From: Heterostelium album PN500
Lineage: Eukaryota; Evosea; Eumycetozoa; Acytosteliales; Acytosteliaceae
Assembly (NCBI RefSeq): GCF_000004825.1
Contig: NW_008805072.1
Span: 1,577,146-1,641,145, forward strand
DNA: 64,000 bases
Reading direction: 5' to 3'
A model generated the notes under the pieces. It had not been told where the DNA came from. It searched no databases and saw nothing but the letters and a program-made list of their open reading frames with translations. Shown here piece by piece: positions 13,294-24,993 of this stretch. Both the position numbers and the translations under genes were made by a program. Position 1 is the first letter of the stretch. Each line of letters starts with the position of its first letter.

Positions 13294-14883
13294 TTATTCT
13301 TCATCATCTGATGAAAATTGTTGTTGTTGTTGTTGGTGCTGGCTTTCTTCAAAAATACCAAATAAACAGTTTTTCGTTGTGCCTCTTGGTGGTGTCAGTG
13401 CATTAAATCGGTGTGCTTCTATAGAGGAGTTTAGTGAAGATCGGAGTAGTCCATGTTTCTTGATGGGTATTGGTGTTGACGAACTGTTTGATCCTCTCAG
13501 TTTGTTGGGTGAGGGTGGTGGAGCGTTTTCGATGCCGCTATTGCTGCTGGTGAGGTAGTTGCTGTTGCCGATGCCACTACTACTGCCGCTACCAGAGAGT
13601 GTAAGTGATCGTTGCAAGTCGGGTGTTGTGGCCAAGCTTGAGGTGTTGTTGATTTCGCGCGATTGCACAAGTAGTGGCGATGGTACTGATGAGAGCAAAG
13701 GCGATGGATCTTGCTGTACCTGTGTGATCCAACGATGTGACAATGCCTTTTTGGCAGTGAGACGCTTGGCTGGGTCGTGTTCCAGCAGTCCTCTGATCAT
13801 ATCCTTCACATCGTCAGAGTATTCGTGCTGGTTCGATGGGAACGACCACTTGCCGGTGGACACCAGCTTGTAGATCTCTGATTCATCGTTGTGATAGAAT
13901 GGCGGCTTGCCAAACAAAATAAAATAGAGAATGCATCCGCAACTCCACATGTCGACGCCCTTTCGATAGACCTTGTTGTTGTTGATCTCTGGCGCGCTGT
14001 ACGCCGGTGTGCCACAGGCCGACTCCATACCGACCGACTCTTCGTAGTATTTCGACAGTCCAAAATCCGCCAACTTGACATCGCCCTCCTCCGAGTTAAA
14101 TAAAATATTTTCAGGTTTAAGATCTCGGTGCACCAGAGATCTTTCATGGAGATAATCAACAGCGGAAAACAATGATTTCATTGTCAGCCTTGATTCCTCC
14201 TCTGTGAAAACTCCTTTCTTTACTATTCTATCAAATAAATCTCCATTTGGAATCCTATATAAAAATTTGTATGAATGAATGTGATATGATGATTAGAGTG
14301 TGTGTGTGTTTGTGTTTGTGTGTTTATAAAAATTTTGTTAATAATCTTTTTTGTTTCCCAAATGATTAAAAACAAATCCAATGAAATACCACATATATAG
14401 TATACATGTCGATATTCATTTTCATTCACTCATGTGTGTGTGTATATATCATATCACTTACCACTCAAGTACTAAACAAATGTCTTGATCCGATTCAAAA
14501 TGCTCGTAAAATTCAACAATATTTGGATGTCTACATTTCGAGAGAATCGCTATTTCCCAATCTACCATTTCTCTTCGCTGAGAATTATTTATACATTCTT
14601 TATCTATAATCTTTACAAGTCAAATGAATGATCAATTAGTTTGGTGTTGTTGTTGTTGTTGCTGCTGATGACTCTAATCATTTCAACATACCTTAACAGC
14701 ATATCTTTTACCTGATTTTCTATGTGTCGCTAAAGTAACAGAGGAAAATGTACCTCTTTAAATAAAAAAGTTAATTATTGAATAATAAAATAAATAAATA
14801 AATAAAAAAGTAAACTTTACATACTCTCCTATAATATCTGTTATATCGTAATCATCATATATCGAACTCTCTGTATTTGGCAT
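13294..14883 (-). CDS. Ser/Thr protein kinase, CAMK group
   Basis: Four exons on the minus strand, 14883-14825, 14755-14692, 14610-14462 and 14254-13294, give 410 residues. The kinase domain spans about residues 13-267: glycine loop IGEGTFSSV (18-26), ATP-binding lysine in YAVK (41), catalytic loop VHRDLKPEN (D135), DFG at 154-156, activation segment ending YSAPE, and WSCGCILYFILFGKPPF. LVHRDLKPENILF and the GKPPF element point to the CaM-kinase/Chk2-like group. The C-terminal ~140 residues are Ser/Asn/Pro-rich with a final polyglutamine run, so no calmodulin-binding helix can be claimed. All catalytic residues are present, so it should be active. Substrates are unknown. The first donor was chosen because only gtatgt at 14824 restores the glycine loop in frame. 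Confidence 0.93.
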
Positions 14884-15112
14884 CTTGTGATATAAATGTT
14901 TATAAAAATTAAATAAACTATTGAAATAGATAATAATAATAAAAAAAAACAGAAACAAACAACAACTAAACTAAATATCTATTGTGTATGTTTTATGAGA
15001 ATATCTACTTTATGTTTGTTTTTTTGAAATATGTTATTTAATTGTTGTTTGTCGTTTCTTAGAAAATTACTTTCGATTCTTTTTATCCTTACTGATGTTA
15101 TATTATTGTACT

Positions 15113-15161
<49 letters not shown>

Positions 15162-16283
15162 TATATTATATTGTATTGTATTGGTATTGTTATTGATATG
15201 TTATTGTATGTACACACTTTTAAATTGTATCATCGATATTAATTAGCGTAGCAGTTGCTAACTTGAATAAGTTTTTAAAAGTTATAATTATAATAGTTAA
15301 TGTAATTGGTTAGATAAGTGATGTACAAGAGAAATAGAAATAAAAGAAAAAATAGTATTACTTAAGTGATAAAAAGAAAACGAACTTAAATAAAATCTAA
15401 TACAAAAATAAAATAAAATAAAAATGATTAAAATATATTAATATAAATAAAAATAAATAACAATAAACGAAAGAAAAACAAAACAAAAAAAAAGGTAAAA
15501 GATTTATAAATATATAGATTTATTTTATTCAATAACAACAAGTAATTATCATTAAAAAACAGTCAACCTTTGATTTGATAGAATGAAAAAAAAAATGAAA
15601 AAAAAATACACAAAACAATAAAAATAAATAAACAATTACAAATTTTGAAAAAAAGATATGGAATTGGTGGTTTTGGTTGTTTGAGAAAGAAAAAATTCAA
15701 TTGAGTGAAAAAACACACTATTCTTAAAATTTTCAAACTTTGTTTTGGAAATAATAGTACCAAAATTGCAAAAAAAATAAAAATAAAACCTTTTAAAAAA
15801 TTTCAAAAATCTAAGATTCAATTGTTTAAAATAACTTCAACCTTTTTTTTTTTATTCATTTGGTTTTTTCAAAAAAAAAAAAAAAAGAAAGATGAATGGA
15901 TGATCTAAAGAAGATTAACCAAAACTGGAATCAAAGAAGTTATTTGTTTGAACTAAAATTAATAAATCAAAGTAAAAAAAAAAAAAGAGAATGAAAAGAT
16001 TATTTTTTTAAAAAAAATGAAAATGAAATTTAAAAAAAAACGTAATTACGTATTAAATTTAATATTTTTACATAGGTATTTAAATGTGCACATTCGGGAA
16101 TTAAAACAAATCAATGAAAATTCTGTTTAACAACCACACTCGAATTCCAATTGGTTAAATTTTTTTTTAGTTTATTCGTTTAAATATTACAGTTAGTTTG
16201 TAGTACACCTATATACATATTTATTTTATCATTTAAATTATTTATATTTATTATTATTACTATTATTAGAGAAGAAAAGAACA
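14884..16283. other. Gene-free, extremely AT-rich divergent region
   Basis: 1.4 kb between the kinase start and the rpe start. It holds a (TA)n microsatellite near 15116-15158 and many A and T runs. Open frames here are low-complexity and shadow each other on both strands; I see no gene. The last ~200 bp before 16284 probably contain the rpe promoter. Confidence 0.5.
15116..15158. repeat. (TA)n microsatellite
   Basis: An uninterrupted TA dinucleotide run of about 40 bp within the kinase-rpe spacer. Confidence 0.9.
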
Positions 16284-17156
16284 ATGACAAATAAAGAACT
16301 TCAACCAATTATATGTCCATCTTTGTTATCCGGTGATTTTGCATTCCTTGCTCGTGATGCAAACTATATGCTTGAGCAAGGTGCTGAATGGTTACATATG
16401 GATGTTATGGTATGTTAAGATAACAAAACAACATCATCCTCTATTGCTATTAACGATTAAACTTTTACTTTTAGGATAAGTAAGTAAGAAAGAGTAGAGA
16501 ATGGATGGAATCATGTGTAGATTTTTAAGAAAACGAAATATTAATCTTGTTGTTTGTGTGTTGCTTGTGTTGTTGTGTTTAATTATAGTCATTTCGTACC
16601 AAATTTAACAATTGGTGCACCCGTTATTAAGAGCTTGAGAAAGCATACTAAAGGACATTTGGATTGCCACTTGATGGTCACCAATCCAGAGTCGATGATC
16701 GATGACTTTAAGAATGCCGGTGCCGACGGTATCACTTTCCACATTGAGGCAACCGAGCGTGGAGACGGCCGTTCGATCACCAAGGAAGTGATTCACAAGA
16801 TCAAGTCGAGTGGAATGATGTGCGGTATCAGTGTGAAGCCAAACACTCCGATCGAATCGATCTTTGACTTTGTAGAGTCGATCGATTTCGTGTTGATCAT
16901 GACAGTCGAGCCTGGTTTCGGTGGTCAGTCGTTCATGACCCACATGATGCCCAAAGTAGAGACTCTCAGAAAGAAGTACCCACATCTACCGATCCAAGTC
17001 GACGGTGGACTCGACCCAAACACAATCGACGCCGCTGCCAAAGCCGGTGCAAACATCATCGTTGCCGGTTCATCTCTATTCAAACCCGGTCAAAACCCCA
17101 AAGACACAATGCAACTATTTAGAGATACCATTAACAAACATAAACCAAATTGGTAA
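16284..17156 (+). CDS. rpe: Ribulose-phosphate 3-epimerase
   Basis: Three exons, 16284-16409, a 5-nt microexon 16475-16479 and 16589-17156, give 232 residues (human RPE has 228). The enzyme interconverts ribulose-5-phosphate and xylulose-5-phosphate in the cytosolic pentose phosphate pathway. Family motifs are intact: CPSLLSGDF at the first strand, WLHMDVMD with the metal-site residues, HFVPNLTIG, HLMVTNPE, MTVEPGFGGQ and VDGGLDPNT with the second catalytic Asp, and VAGSSLF for phosphate binding. The microexon is required: joining the outer exons directly shifts the frame, whereas adding GATAA restores the conserved D-N-H-F sequence. Flanking introns are 65 and 109 nt. Confidence 0.95.
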
Positions 17157-18679
17157 AAATAAAACAAAAGAAGTAGTAGCAGTAGTAATAGTAGCAAAAA
17201 AAAGTAAATTAAAATAAAATAAATCAATACAAACTACAAAACAATGGTGTATAAATAACTTTTATTATAGTATAGTATATGTAAAATCAGTGATTATTAC
17301 TACTTTCGTAAAGTAATATATATTCTCGTAGTATGGACATTTAACAAAGCAAGTGTAATGTATACAAATACTGATACAATAATAATCTTGATCCAATGTT
17401 ATTTATAATGTCAATCAATCAGATAAAACACTCAGTCAGTTATTTATTATTTTATAAAAAATAACACATTAAAATAATAATAAAAACAAACAATTGTTTT
17501 TGTTATTATTATTATTAATAATATTACTCTCACAGTTTGTGGATTTTTAGTCGATGCCGTAGCTAGCGTTCAACAATCCTATCAAACAAAAGTAATGTAT
17601 CTACCCACACTAATCATCCGGATAATAATTATGCAATTGCACTGCAGCCAACACACCAACTATTATTTGTACTGAATTTCTGATCGACAGCACCAAATCA
17701 AACATTCAATAACATACAGCACATTGATTATTTTATGTTTATAACTTGACTAATTGGATTGATTTGTTTTGTAATTACATTTGGAATTTGGGTGTGAGAA
17801 TTGAATAGATAATTAACGCATTGTATTTTTTTTTTCTAACCTAAACTAAATAACAGCCAAAATCAAACAACACAAATAGACACACACACACAAACAAATA
17901 TCACACACATACAATTAATAAAATGTGGTAGGTTGTGTGTTAAGCATATACCATGGTCAATATGATATAGATATTGTTTAATTTTACTTTAACAAACTAA
18001 CTCACTTCATTTATCTTACTAATCTACTTTTACTATTTTTTCACACATCATTACACTCATTCACACTTATTCATTCAATAACACAAACAACCCAAAAAAA
18101 AAAAAAAAAAAAATATGAAAATTTTAAAAAAAAAATTGAAAAAATTAATTGTAATAAATATTTTTATTTTATTTTTTTTTTCAGCTCCTGGAATTACAAC
18201 ACAATAAAATCACTGTTATAACTTCTCAACCACATTTAAAATAAAAAAAAAAAAATTTTTTTTCAACGATCTCACTAATTTAAATTAAAAAAAAAAAAAA
18301 TTAATTGTTTTGGTTTTTTTGAGTTTGTATACACTCACTCTAATCTTTCAAATTTTGTTCTTTTTTTTTTTATTTTCTATTAACAAAGAAATAAATAATA
18401 ATCACTTTCATATTTATTTTTATATATATATATATTGTTTATTTTTTCATTCATTTATTTATAAATAATTAGTTTATTTATTTATTTATTTATTTATCAT
18501 TAATAATAATAATAATCATTTTTTTTGTATATTAAATTGAATATTAATAATTACTAGTAATTGAATATATATCAAATAATATAATATAAAATCATCAAAT
18601 AGTAAAAATATCTTATTGATAAATAAATAAAAAAAAAAGAAAAAAAAAGAGATAATTTGTTTTTATTTAGTATTTTTGA
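17157..18679. other. Intergenic region, possible long 5' leader of the BTG gene
   Basis: 1.5 kb of AT-rich sequence with CACACA tracts near 17880-17905. There is a GT-rich site just after an AAAATG at 17923 and an AG acceptor-like site (ttttcag) near 18184. Splicing there would give only a 13-codon frame, so this could be an untranslated leader or a tiny ORF; neither is proven. Several TTTA and A/T runs precede the BTG start. No other gene seen. Confidence 0.4.
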
Positions 18680-19732
18680 ATGACACCTTTTTCAGAGAGT
18701 AATGAAAGTGGTGGTGTTGGCGGTGAAAGTACGGTAGTAGATGGTAACGCTGACGGCGGTGGCATGGTGGCGGGCAATGGCAGCACTCTTGACATCGGCT
18801 CGTCGAATCAAGCTACCACTGGTTCGTCTTCATCGTCATCGACACCCATCAGTAAGCCACTCTCAATTCCATCGCCATCAGGCGGTGGCAGTGCAGCAAC
18901 CAGCTTAAACTCATCGACAGGAACACCCAACCCATCGACTTCGCCACCCCTCTCCGACATCGAGCAGTATCTCAGTGCCTACAGCTCGGATCTGCCAGAG
19001 CTGGTTGTAGCCGCCTGTTGGTGGGCAGACTCGCTCGCAAAGCTCAACAATCATATACCGAAAGACAACATCAGACGCTTCCGCAAAGAGCTGATCATAG
19101 GTCTCCGCGATCGCACCAAAGGACATTGGTATCCGGACAATCCAGAACGTGGCCAAGGATACCGTGCCGTCGTATGCGAGGAGACCACTGACCGCCTCTT
19201 AATTGATGCCGCCAAGCGCTCCGATATTCACGGTGAATTTAGATCTTTCTTTAAACAAAATACAACAATGTGGATCGATCCTGGCAATGTAACATATAGA
19301 CATGGCAAACATTATGAAAAGACATTATACCCATTCAACAGTAACAGTAGCAGTAGCAGCAGCAACATCAGCAGCTCCTCAATGCAATACAGCAACGGCA
19401 GCAACAACAGCAGCTCCTACACCAGTAACAATATAAATAGTAGTAATAGTAACATATATTTCGGTTCCAATGGCATCAATAATTCCATCTTGAACCAAGT
19501 CGTCAATCAGACACCTCCACGCCAGAATGTAACTAGAATCTCCTCTCCATCATTATCCTCCCTTGCACCCGTCTTTTCACCCTCCTCTCCATCTGTATAT
19601 CATCCCCACCTTTCACAATCACCAACTGTTTCGCCACCAACTTCACCAGCCAAAGATCTTCAAAACTCCAATGTATATTCTTCTTACAACAACTACACCA
19701 ACAGAGGTCCAATAAAAATTTACCAACCATAA
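18680..19732 (+). CDS. BTG/Tob-family antiproliferative protein
   Basis: A single-exon frame of 350 residues. A Gly/Ser/Thr-rich leader (residues 1-~92) precedes a BTG/Tob domain at about 96-220. Diagnostic segments are FRKELIIGLRDRTKGHWYPD (box A; KGHWYP is the family signature), GQGYRAV, and MWIDPGNVTYR (box B). The tail is Ser/Asn- and Pro-rich low complexity. In animals BTG/Tob proteins bind the CAF1/CCR4-NOT deadenylase and restrain proliferation; the same role here is inference from the domain. No PAM2-like motif was recognised in the tail. The 5' leader may contain an intron, but the ATG at 18680 is the first in frame after a stop. Confidence 0.9.
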   Translation: MTPFSESNESGGVGGESTVVDGNADGGGMVAGNGSTLDIGSSNQATTGSSSSSSTPISKPLSIPSPSGGGSAATSLNSSTGTPNPSTSPPLSDIEQYLSAYSSDLPELVVAACWWADSLAKLNNHIPKDNIRRFRKELIIGLRDRTKGHWYPDNPERGQGYRAVVCEETTDRLLIDAAKRSDIHGEFRSFFKQNTTMWIDPGNVTYRHGKHYEKTLYPFNSNSSSSSSNISSSSMQYSNGSNNSSSYTSNNINSSNSNIYFGSNGINNSILNQVVNQTPPRQNVTRISSPSLSSLAPVFSPSSPSVYHPHLSQSPTVSPPTSPAKDLQNSNVYSSYNNYTNRGPIKIYQP

Positions 19733-20064
19733 AAAAAAAAAAAGCAAAAACATCTAAAAAAAAAAAACAAAAGCGTCTCAAATTTATTTGATTTTCTTTA
19801 AAATTAATTTATTATTTTAAATGATTGATTGGTTGATTGCTCATCATATCACGTTCATCTCTCGGGAACAATCAAATCACCATACTTTTCATTAACACAC
19901 CCAAAGGGTTGAAATTTTATAATTTATTTTTTTCAATTTTTTTTTTTTTCAATTTTGATTTTCTTTAAAAAACATAATAGTTTGTTGTTACTTCATTGCC
20001 TTTTGATCAAATTACTGTTTTTATTTACACTATTTATTTATTTAGAAAGCGAAAATCTCAAAAT
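19733..20064. other. Tandem-gene spacer
   Basis: 332 bp between the BTG stop and the enoyl-CoA hydratase start. It has A runs directly after the stop (3' UTR-like) and a T run near 19926-19950. No gene seen. Confidence 0.5.
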
Positions 20065-21256
20065 ATGTATAAATCATTGTTCAGACAAAGCTCATCAATC
20101 AACTCTTTAGTTAGAACCAATATATTCAAGAATTCATTTTGTACTACCAGCAGTAAGTTGTCATCTGATTGACAGTCAATCTTAGTAGTGGAACCTGATT
20201 TATTGATTATGTTTTTTTTTAATATCAAATTATAATTAATTAAGCAACTGGATTCCAAAATATTTTGGTTGAAAAGAAAGGAAAGGTTGGTGTTGTCACA
20301 CTCAACCGTCCAAAGGCTTTGAATGCATTGTCAGACGGTTTGATCAATGAGATCAACTCTGCCGTCAAGCAATTCCAAGAGGACAAAGAAGTAGGTTCAA
20401 TCATTATTACCGGTAGTGAGAAGGCATTCGCTGCCGGTGCCGACATCAAAGAGATGGAAAAGAAGACACTCGCTGAAGCCTACAACACCGATATGTTGGC
20501 TCAATGGCACGATCTCACCTACATCCGTAAGCCAATCATTGCTGCTGTCAACGGTTACGCTCTGGGTGGTGGTTGCGAGTTGGCCATGATGTGTGATATC
20601 ATCATCGCCGGTGATAAAGCTGTCTTTGGTCAACCAGAGATTAAATTGGGAACCATCCCAGGTTGTGGTGGAACTCAACGTTTGATTCGTGCAATCGGTA
20701 AATCTAAAGCTATGGAATTGGTTCTCACTGGAAACAACATGAACGCTGTCGAAGCTGAAAAGGCTGGTCTCGTAAGCAGAGTCGTTCCAGCTGAAGAACT
20801 TTTGGCTGAAGCAATGAAAACAGCTGAAAAGATTGCCTCATACTCACAACTCACTGGTATGAAAAGAAAATCCACACAACTCACCACCAATTTAGAATCG
20901 ATCGAAAAACAAACAGAAAATAATTAACACACAACTCTCTTCTATTCTATTATTATTTTTTTTAATACTATAGTATCTATGGCAAAGGAAGCTGTTAACT
21001 CATCATATGAATTAACATTAAAGGAAGGTATTCATTTTGAACGTAGAATTTTCCATGCTACATTCGGAACTGTAAGTATTTAAAAACAATAATTAGCAGG
21101 ATATAATTAAAAAGTCCTGTCCATTTTATAAAAAATAGATTATATATATTAATTTTATTTTATCCATCTATTACTACCAATACAACACAGCACGATCAAA
21201 AAGAAGGTATGAGCGCTTTTGTCGAAAAGAGAACCCCAACATGGCATAACAAATAA
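20065..21256 (+). CDS. echs1: Mitochondrial short-chain enoyl-CoA hydratase
   Basis: Four exons, 20065-20152, 20245-20856, 20974-21071 and 21191-21256, give 287 residues (human ECHS1 has 290). The N-terminus is Arg/Ser-rich without acids ([19 protein letters not shown]), as in a mitochondrial presequence. Crotonase-fold motifs are present: [21 protein letters not shown] (oxyanion hole), [11 protein letters not shown] (first catalytic Glu) and [18 protein letters not shown] (second catalytic Glu). The C-terminus [11 protein letters not shown] matches the family. It hydrates trans-2-enoyl-CoA in beta-oxidation and in valine catabolism. The second donor (gtatga at 20857) was chosen because it joins SYSQLT to VSMAKEAV in frame. 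The first 36 nt of exon 3 would be lost if the frame were read through to the stop at about 20927. Confidence 0.96.
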
Positions 21257-21938
21257 ACAAATAAACAATAATCACACAAATATTTTTTTTCATCCATCTG
21301 TATATGCAACTTTCCATTATCATCATCATCTGATCATTCTTTAATAGAAATATTATTCAACTAACATCTCTACAGTGAAGTGACTATCTTTAAACTAATA
21401 AATAATCGGATGGTCAGTTATCACACAACATAGTTGATATTGGTAGATGAAAAAGTAAAGATAATCAAAAGTTAACACTTTTACACACTTAAATCACGCA
21501 AGCTAATTGTATTTTATTCACAAAAAAAAACATACACTTTTCTTCATTAAAATTGTTATCACGCAAATGTTCACACCACCAATCAGCAGGCGCTTCATTC
21601 TCAATATGATTTTTCATATTTGATTTTAATACACAAACCCAAATAATGATTTACCACATAACGAATTTGATCACTCATTGCAAAAAGAAAAAAAAATGTT
21701 AATATAAATGTTACAGTAATATATCTAATGGTTTTAATTAGTATATATTTATAAATAATCAAAATATTCCTCCCTCTAAAAAAAATTATAACTAGTAATA
21801 ATTAATTTATTCCAGATAAAATAAAACTAAATATAATAATATTTTAATAATAATTAAATAGAAAAAAATCAAAGCAATAATTAAAAGGTATTCAGTTTTA
21901 TTTTATCTTTTTTTTTAAATACATTAAAAATCAAGAAA
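21257..21938. other. Intergenic spacer, no gene seen
   Basis: 682 bp, AT-rich, between two plus-strand genes. A CATCATCATC stretch lies near 21321 and there is a little G/C around 21570-21600 (caccaccaatcagcaggcgc). Promoter of the downstream secreted protein is expected in the last 200 bp. Confidence 0.45.
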
Positions 21939-24791
21939 ATGGAAAACAAGATTTTTTTTATCTTGTTATTATTCTCTGTTTTTTATGTCTCCTCAGGAAT
22001 GTCAATTGAATATTTTAGATCGAAAACATTCAATATCTTCCAGCCACCTCTCTCGCCTATCACCACCTCTTTATTTGATAATTTTACAGATGTAATGTTT
22101 ACCCTCTATGGAGATGATATGAAGAATAATCCACCTATTCTTCTTGGTACCTTACTTCCCCAGTCAGGTACTGATAATCCACTTTTTCAAAACCTCTACC
22201 AAAACTCCCAATATATCAAGATGTTAGCCCATTTTAATTGTCCATGTGAAAAGGAAAGTTGTATTAAATTCAATTTCACAAAATCAGTCAAAGATCTTTG
22301 TTTGATGGTTGCATCGGTAGATGGTTACGATAGAGTATCAATTTCCACTTCAAACCTTGGTGAAGCAAATGTGATGAGCAATTGGACTATTATTTTGAAT
22401 GGTTCTATCTCCAATAGACTTCCTCCTGCTGTAACCCCGGAAATTAGACACGATAAGAATCAGATTCAACTTGGATGCTTTGAGGAGCCCATGGAAAACA
22501 TTAATTACGAATTGTTCCAACCAGATAATCCTTTTGACCAGATGAAACTATGCTATAAATCTTATGATGTTAGATCTCAATATGTTTATTATTCTTTCAT
22601 TCAATGTGCTGAAAACAAAGGAACACAATCCCCATATGGTGAAGAATTTGCACTCAGTGGTTTTGCATTTGTGGACAGAATGCACAACAGTCAGTTCTCT
22701 GCTGAAAACATTCCACTTGAAGGAGTAAAAGTTACTTTGTTATCAAATGGAGTGCAAACCTATGACAAGGATGGTTACTTGATGCAGCCTGTATATACCA
22801 ACAAAAAAGGATACTATTTCTTTCAAAATATTTATAGAAATATCTATACAGTTAAATTTGAATACTCCAATCCAGATTTTGTTAGTTTCTCAACAATCCA
22901 ATCAACAAATCAATCACAACCACTTACGAATAAAGTCAATCAACAAGGTATTACCATTCCACTTAGAGTAACAACTGCAGCTTTGGGAAATTTACAACTT
23001 GACGAATTGGAAAAGACCTACATTACAAAAGGAAAATCTGGAATTCTAAGAGATATCAATGCTGGTTTCATTTTTGAAACTGACGGTATGATTAGTGGTA
23101 CTGTTTTCATCGACTACAACGCCAATGGTATAATGGATACCACTCCTGGTCTACAGGCAATAGATATACCTAAACCCAACATTCAAGTTTTGCTCTTATT
23201 GTCATCTGATAATACCACACTTGTCTCCTCCCGGTTTACAGATGAAAATGGATACTTCTCATTTACCAATCTTTCTTACTCTTCTAAATACACGGTCGAT
23301 GTCAATTTGACTCTAGATTGGGTAAAGACTAAGCCACCTCCCGCTCCACCAGCCAATAAAGTATCAGTTTCCTACTACACCTCTATCTATCCAAGTGGAA
23401 ATGTTAATGTTGGTATCGTAAACTATGCAGGTTCTTGTCAAGATAATCCACCAATCGCACTTACCTGCTTCACCAAAGGAAGTTATAACGGTCCAAATGC
23501 TAACGACTCAGTTGTCATATCGTTCCCTCTCCATTCCAAACCTAATTTGTACAATGACACCAGCAACAAAGTTATCCATTGGGCAACTCATGGACAAATC
23601 GGTGCTGTCTATGGTCTTGGATTCCACAGAAAATCACAAAGTCTTTTCGTCTCTGCTTTCACCAAATACTTTACTTCATATGGACCTAGTGGTACTGGTG
23701 CCATCTACCGTATTATTATGAAGAGTGAAGTGGTAGATACTCCCTTTATCACCACTTTCTTTGACCTCAACAAAAAGGCTGGAGAAAACTATGCTGGTGA
23801 AGATTTACATCCTGCCAACATTACAAACTATGATGAAACCATCGACCAAGTTGGAAAGGCATCTTTTGGTGATTTGGATATTGATGATTACCAATTCTAC
23901 ACTATCGCATTGCAAACGAAAGAACTTCTTACTGTGAGCATCTCCGATCCAAACAAATACAATTTAACTCAAACCTTTAACCCATGCGAGAACCAATCAG
24001 ATTGGAGACCATTTGCCATTGGTATCAATAGTCTAGGTGAACTTCACATCGGTGGTGTATGCTCAATGGAATCTAGTGACTTGGAAACACCACCAGTAGC
24101 ATATATTCTCAAGGGCAATGAAACTGTCATCTCATTACAACTCGACTATCCAATGGGTTGCAAGATGTTTGGAAACGGTTTGTGTACACCTGGTCGATGG
24201 GTAAGATGGTCACCAGTCTACTATGATCCACAACCAATTATCTCGGATATCACCTTTGAACCTGATGATTCCAGCTTGATCATGTCTATCAGAGACAGAG
24301 GTGGTGATATGAATTTGGATGTCGGTATCTACGATATGGTGAAGGCATGCAAGAATCCAAATACCGGAAAGTATGAATGGGAATACTTAGGTTCCTGTGG
24401 AGGCAAAGTCGGTGCACACCCACGTCCGAGCGGATACCTTGGTATGCCAGATGGTATTGGTGGTGGCGAGTTTTTCGATGACAACTTCTTCTATCCACCC
24501 GATAACACCGGTCATGACAATTTGGCAGCAACCTCTTCTTTCTTCATTCCGGGCTATCGTTACTTGTTTGGTACCTCACTGGACATCGATAGGGTTGGTC
24601 AAGGTGCATTCAAATGGTGGGACAAAGATAACGGTACCTTTGCAGGAGGTCTTGGTGTTTACCTACTGGAAATGAATAAAAACTCACTATTTGGAAAATC
24701 CAATGGACTCGGTGATACAGCTGCACTCTGTGACTATGTGGGTGTAGGCAATTACAGAAAGAAGTATACGAATAATTTAAAGAAAATCTAA
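21939..24791 (+). CDS. Secreted SdrD/Cna-B-like domain protein
   Basis: A single-exon frame of 950 residues starting with a signal peptide (IFFILLLFSVFYVSSGM). Two segments look like SdrD B/Cna-B beta-sandwich modules: about residues 240-330 (FAFVDRMHNSQF, then LEGVKVTLLSNG and NKKGYYFFQNI) and about 384-460 (GTVFIDYNANGIMD, then DENGYFSFTNL). The D-x-N-x-N-G-x-x-D loop in the second matches the calcium-binding turn of that family. A long C-terminal region (SFGDLDIDDYQFYTIAL and ISDITFEPDDSSLIMSIRDRGGD) resembles the beta-propeller-like segments found beside such modules in bacterial surface proteins. Dictyostelids carry related colossin-type proteins. An extracellular matrix or slime role is inference. 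No C-terminal TM segment is visible, so it is probably fully secreted. Confidence 0.85.
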   Translation: MENKIFFILLLFSVFYVSSGMSIEYFRSKTFNIFQPPLSPITTSLFDNFTDVMFTLYGDDMKNNPPILLGTLLPQSGTDNPLFQNLYQNSQYIKMLAHFNCPCEKESCIKFNFTKSVKDLCLMVASVDGYDRVSISTSNLGEANVMSNWTIILNGSISNRLPPAVTPEIRHDKNQIQLGCFEEPMENINYELFQPDNPFDQMKLCYKSYDVRSQYVYYSFIQCAENKGTQSPYGEEFALSGFAFVDRMHNSQFSAENIPLEGVKVTLLSNGVQTYDKDGYLMQPVYTNKKGYYFFQNIYRNIYTVKFEYSNPDFVSFSTIQSTNQSQPLTNKVNQQGITIPLRVTTAALGNLQLDELEKTYITKGKSGILRDINAGFIFETDGMISGTVFIDYNANGIMDTTPGLQAIDIPKPNIQVLLLLSSDNTTLVSSRFTDENGYFSFTNLSYSSKYTVDVNLTLDWVKTKPPPAPPANKVSVSYYTSIYPSGNVNVGIVNYAGSCQDNPPIALTCFTKGSYNGPNANDSVVISFPLHSKPNLYNDTSNKVIHWATHGQIGAVYGLGFHRKSQSLFVSAFTKYFTSYGPSGTGAIYRIIMKSEVVDTPFITTFFDLNKKAGENYAGEDLHPANITNYDETIDQVGKASFGDLDIDDYQFYTIALQTKELLTVSISDPNKYNLTQTFNPCENQSDWRPFAIGINSLGELHIGGVCSMESSDLETPPVAYILKGNETVISLQLDYPMGCKMFGNGLCTPGRWVRWSPVYYDPQPIISDITFEPDDSSLIMSIRDRGGDMNLDVGIYDMVKACKNPNTGKYEWEYLGSCGGKVGAHPRPSGYLGMPDGIGGGEFFDDNFFYPPDNTGHDNLAATSSFFIPGYRYLFGTSLDIDRVGQGAFKWWDKDNGTFAGGLGVYLLEMNKNSLFGKSNGLGDTAALCDYVGVGNYRKKYTNNLKKI

Positions 24792-24993
24792 ATCTAAACT
24801 AAATTTTTAACAAAAAAAAAAATCAACCAACTTTAATCAATTTCTAATAAAATTTTTGAAATATTATTTATATATACATGTTAATATAATCGTACTGATT
24901 GCAATGATGATTGATGATGTGAGATCTATTATTTAATTATAACATATATCTAGTTTTTTTTAAGATTTTTATTTTATATTTTTTGAAATTATT

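Noticed and set aside
15563-15908. Open frames in the kinase-rpe spacer
   Set aside because: Mirror-image F/K-rich translations of A/T-rich DNA without coding character.
17923-18230. Spliced 13-codon gene starting at AAAATG 17923
   Set aside because: Requires a ~250-nt intron and yields only a tiny peptide; more probably untranslated leader or chance.
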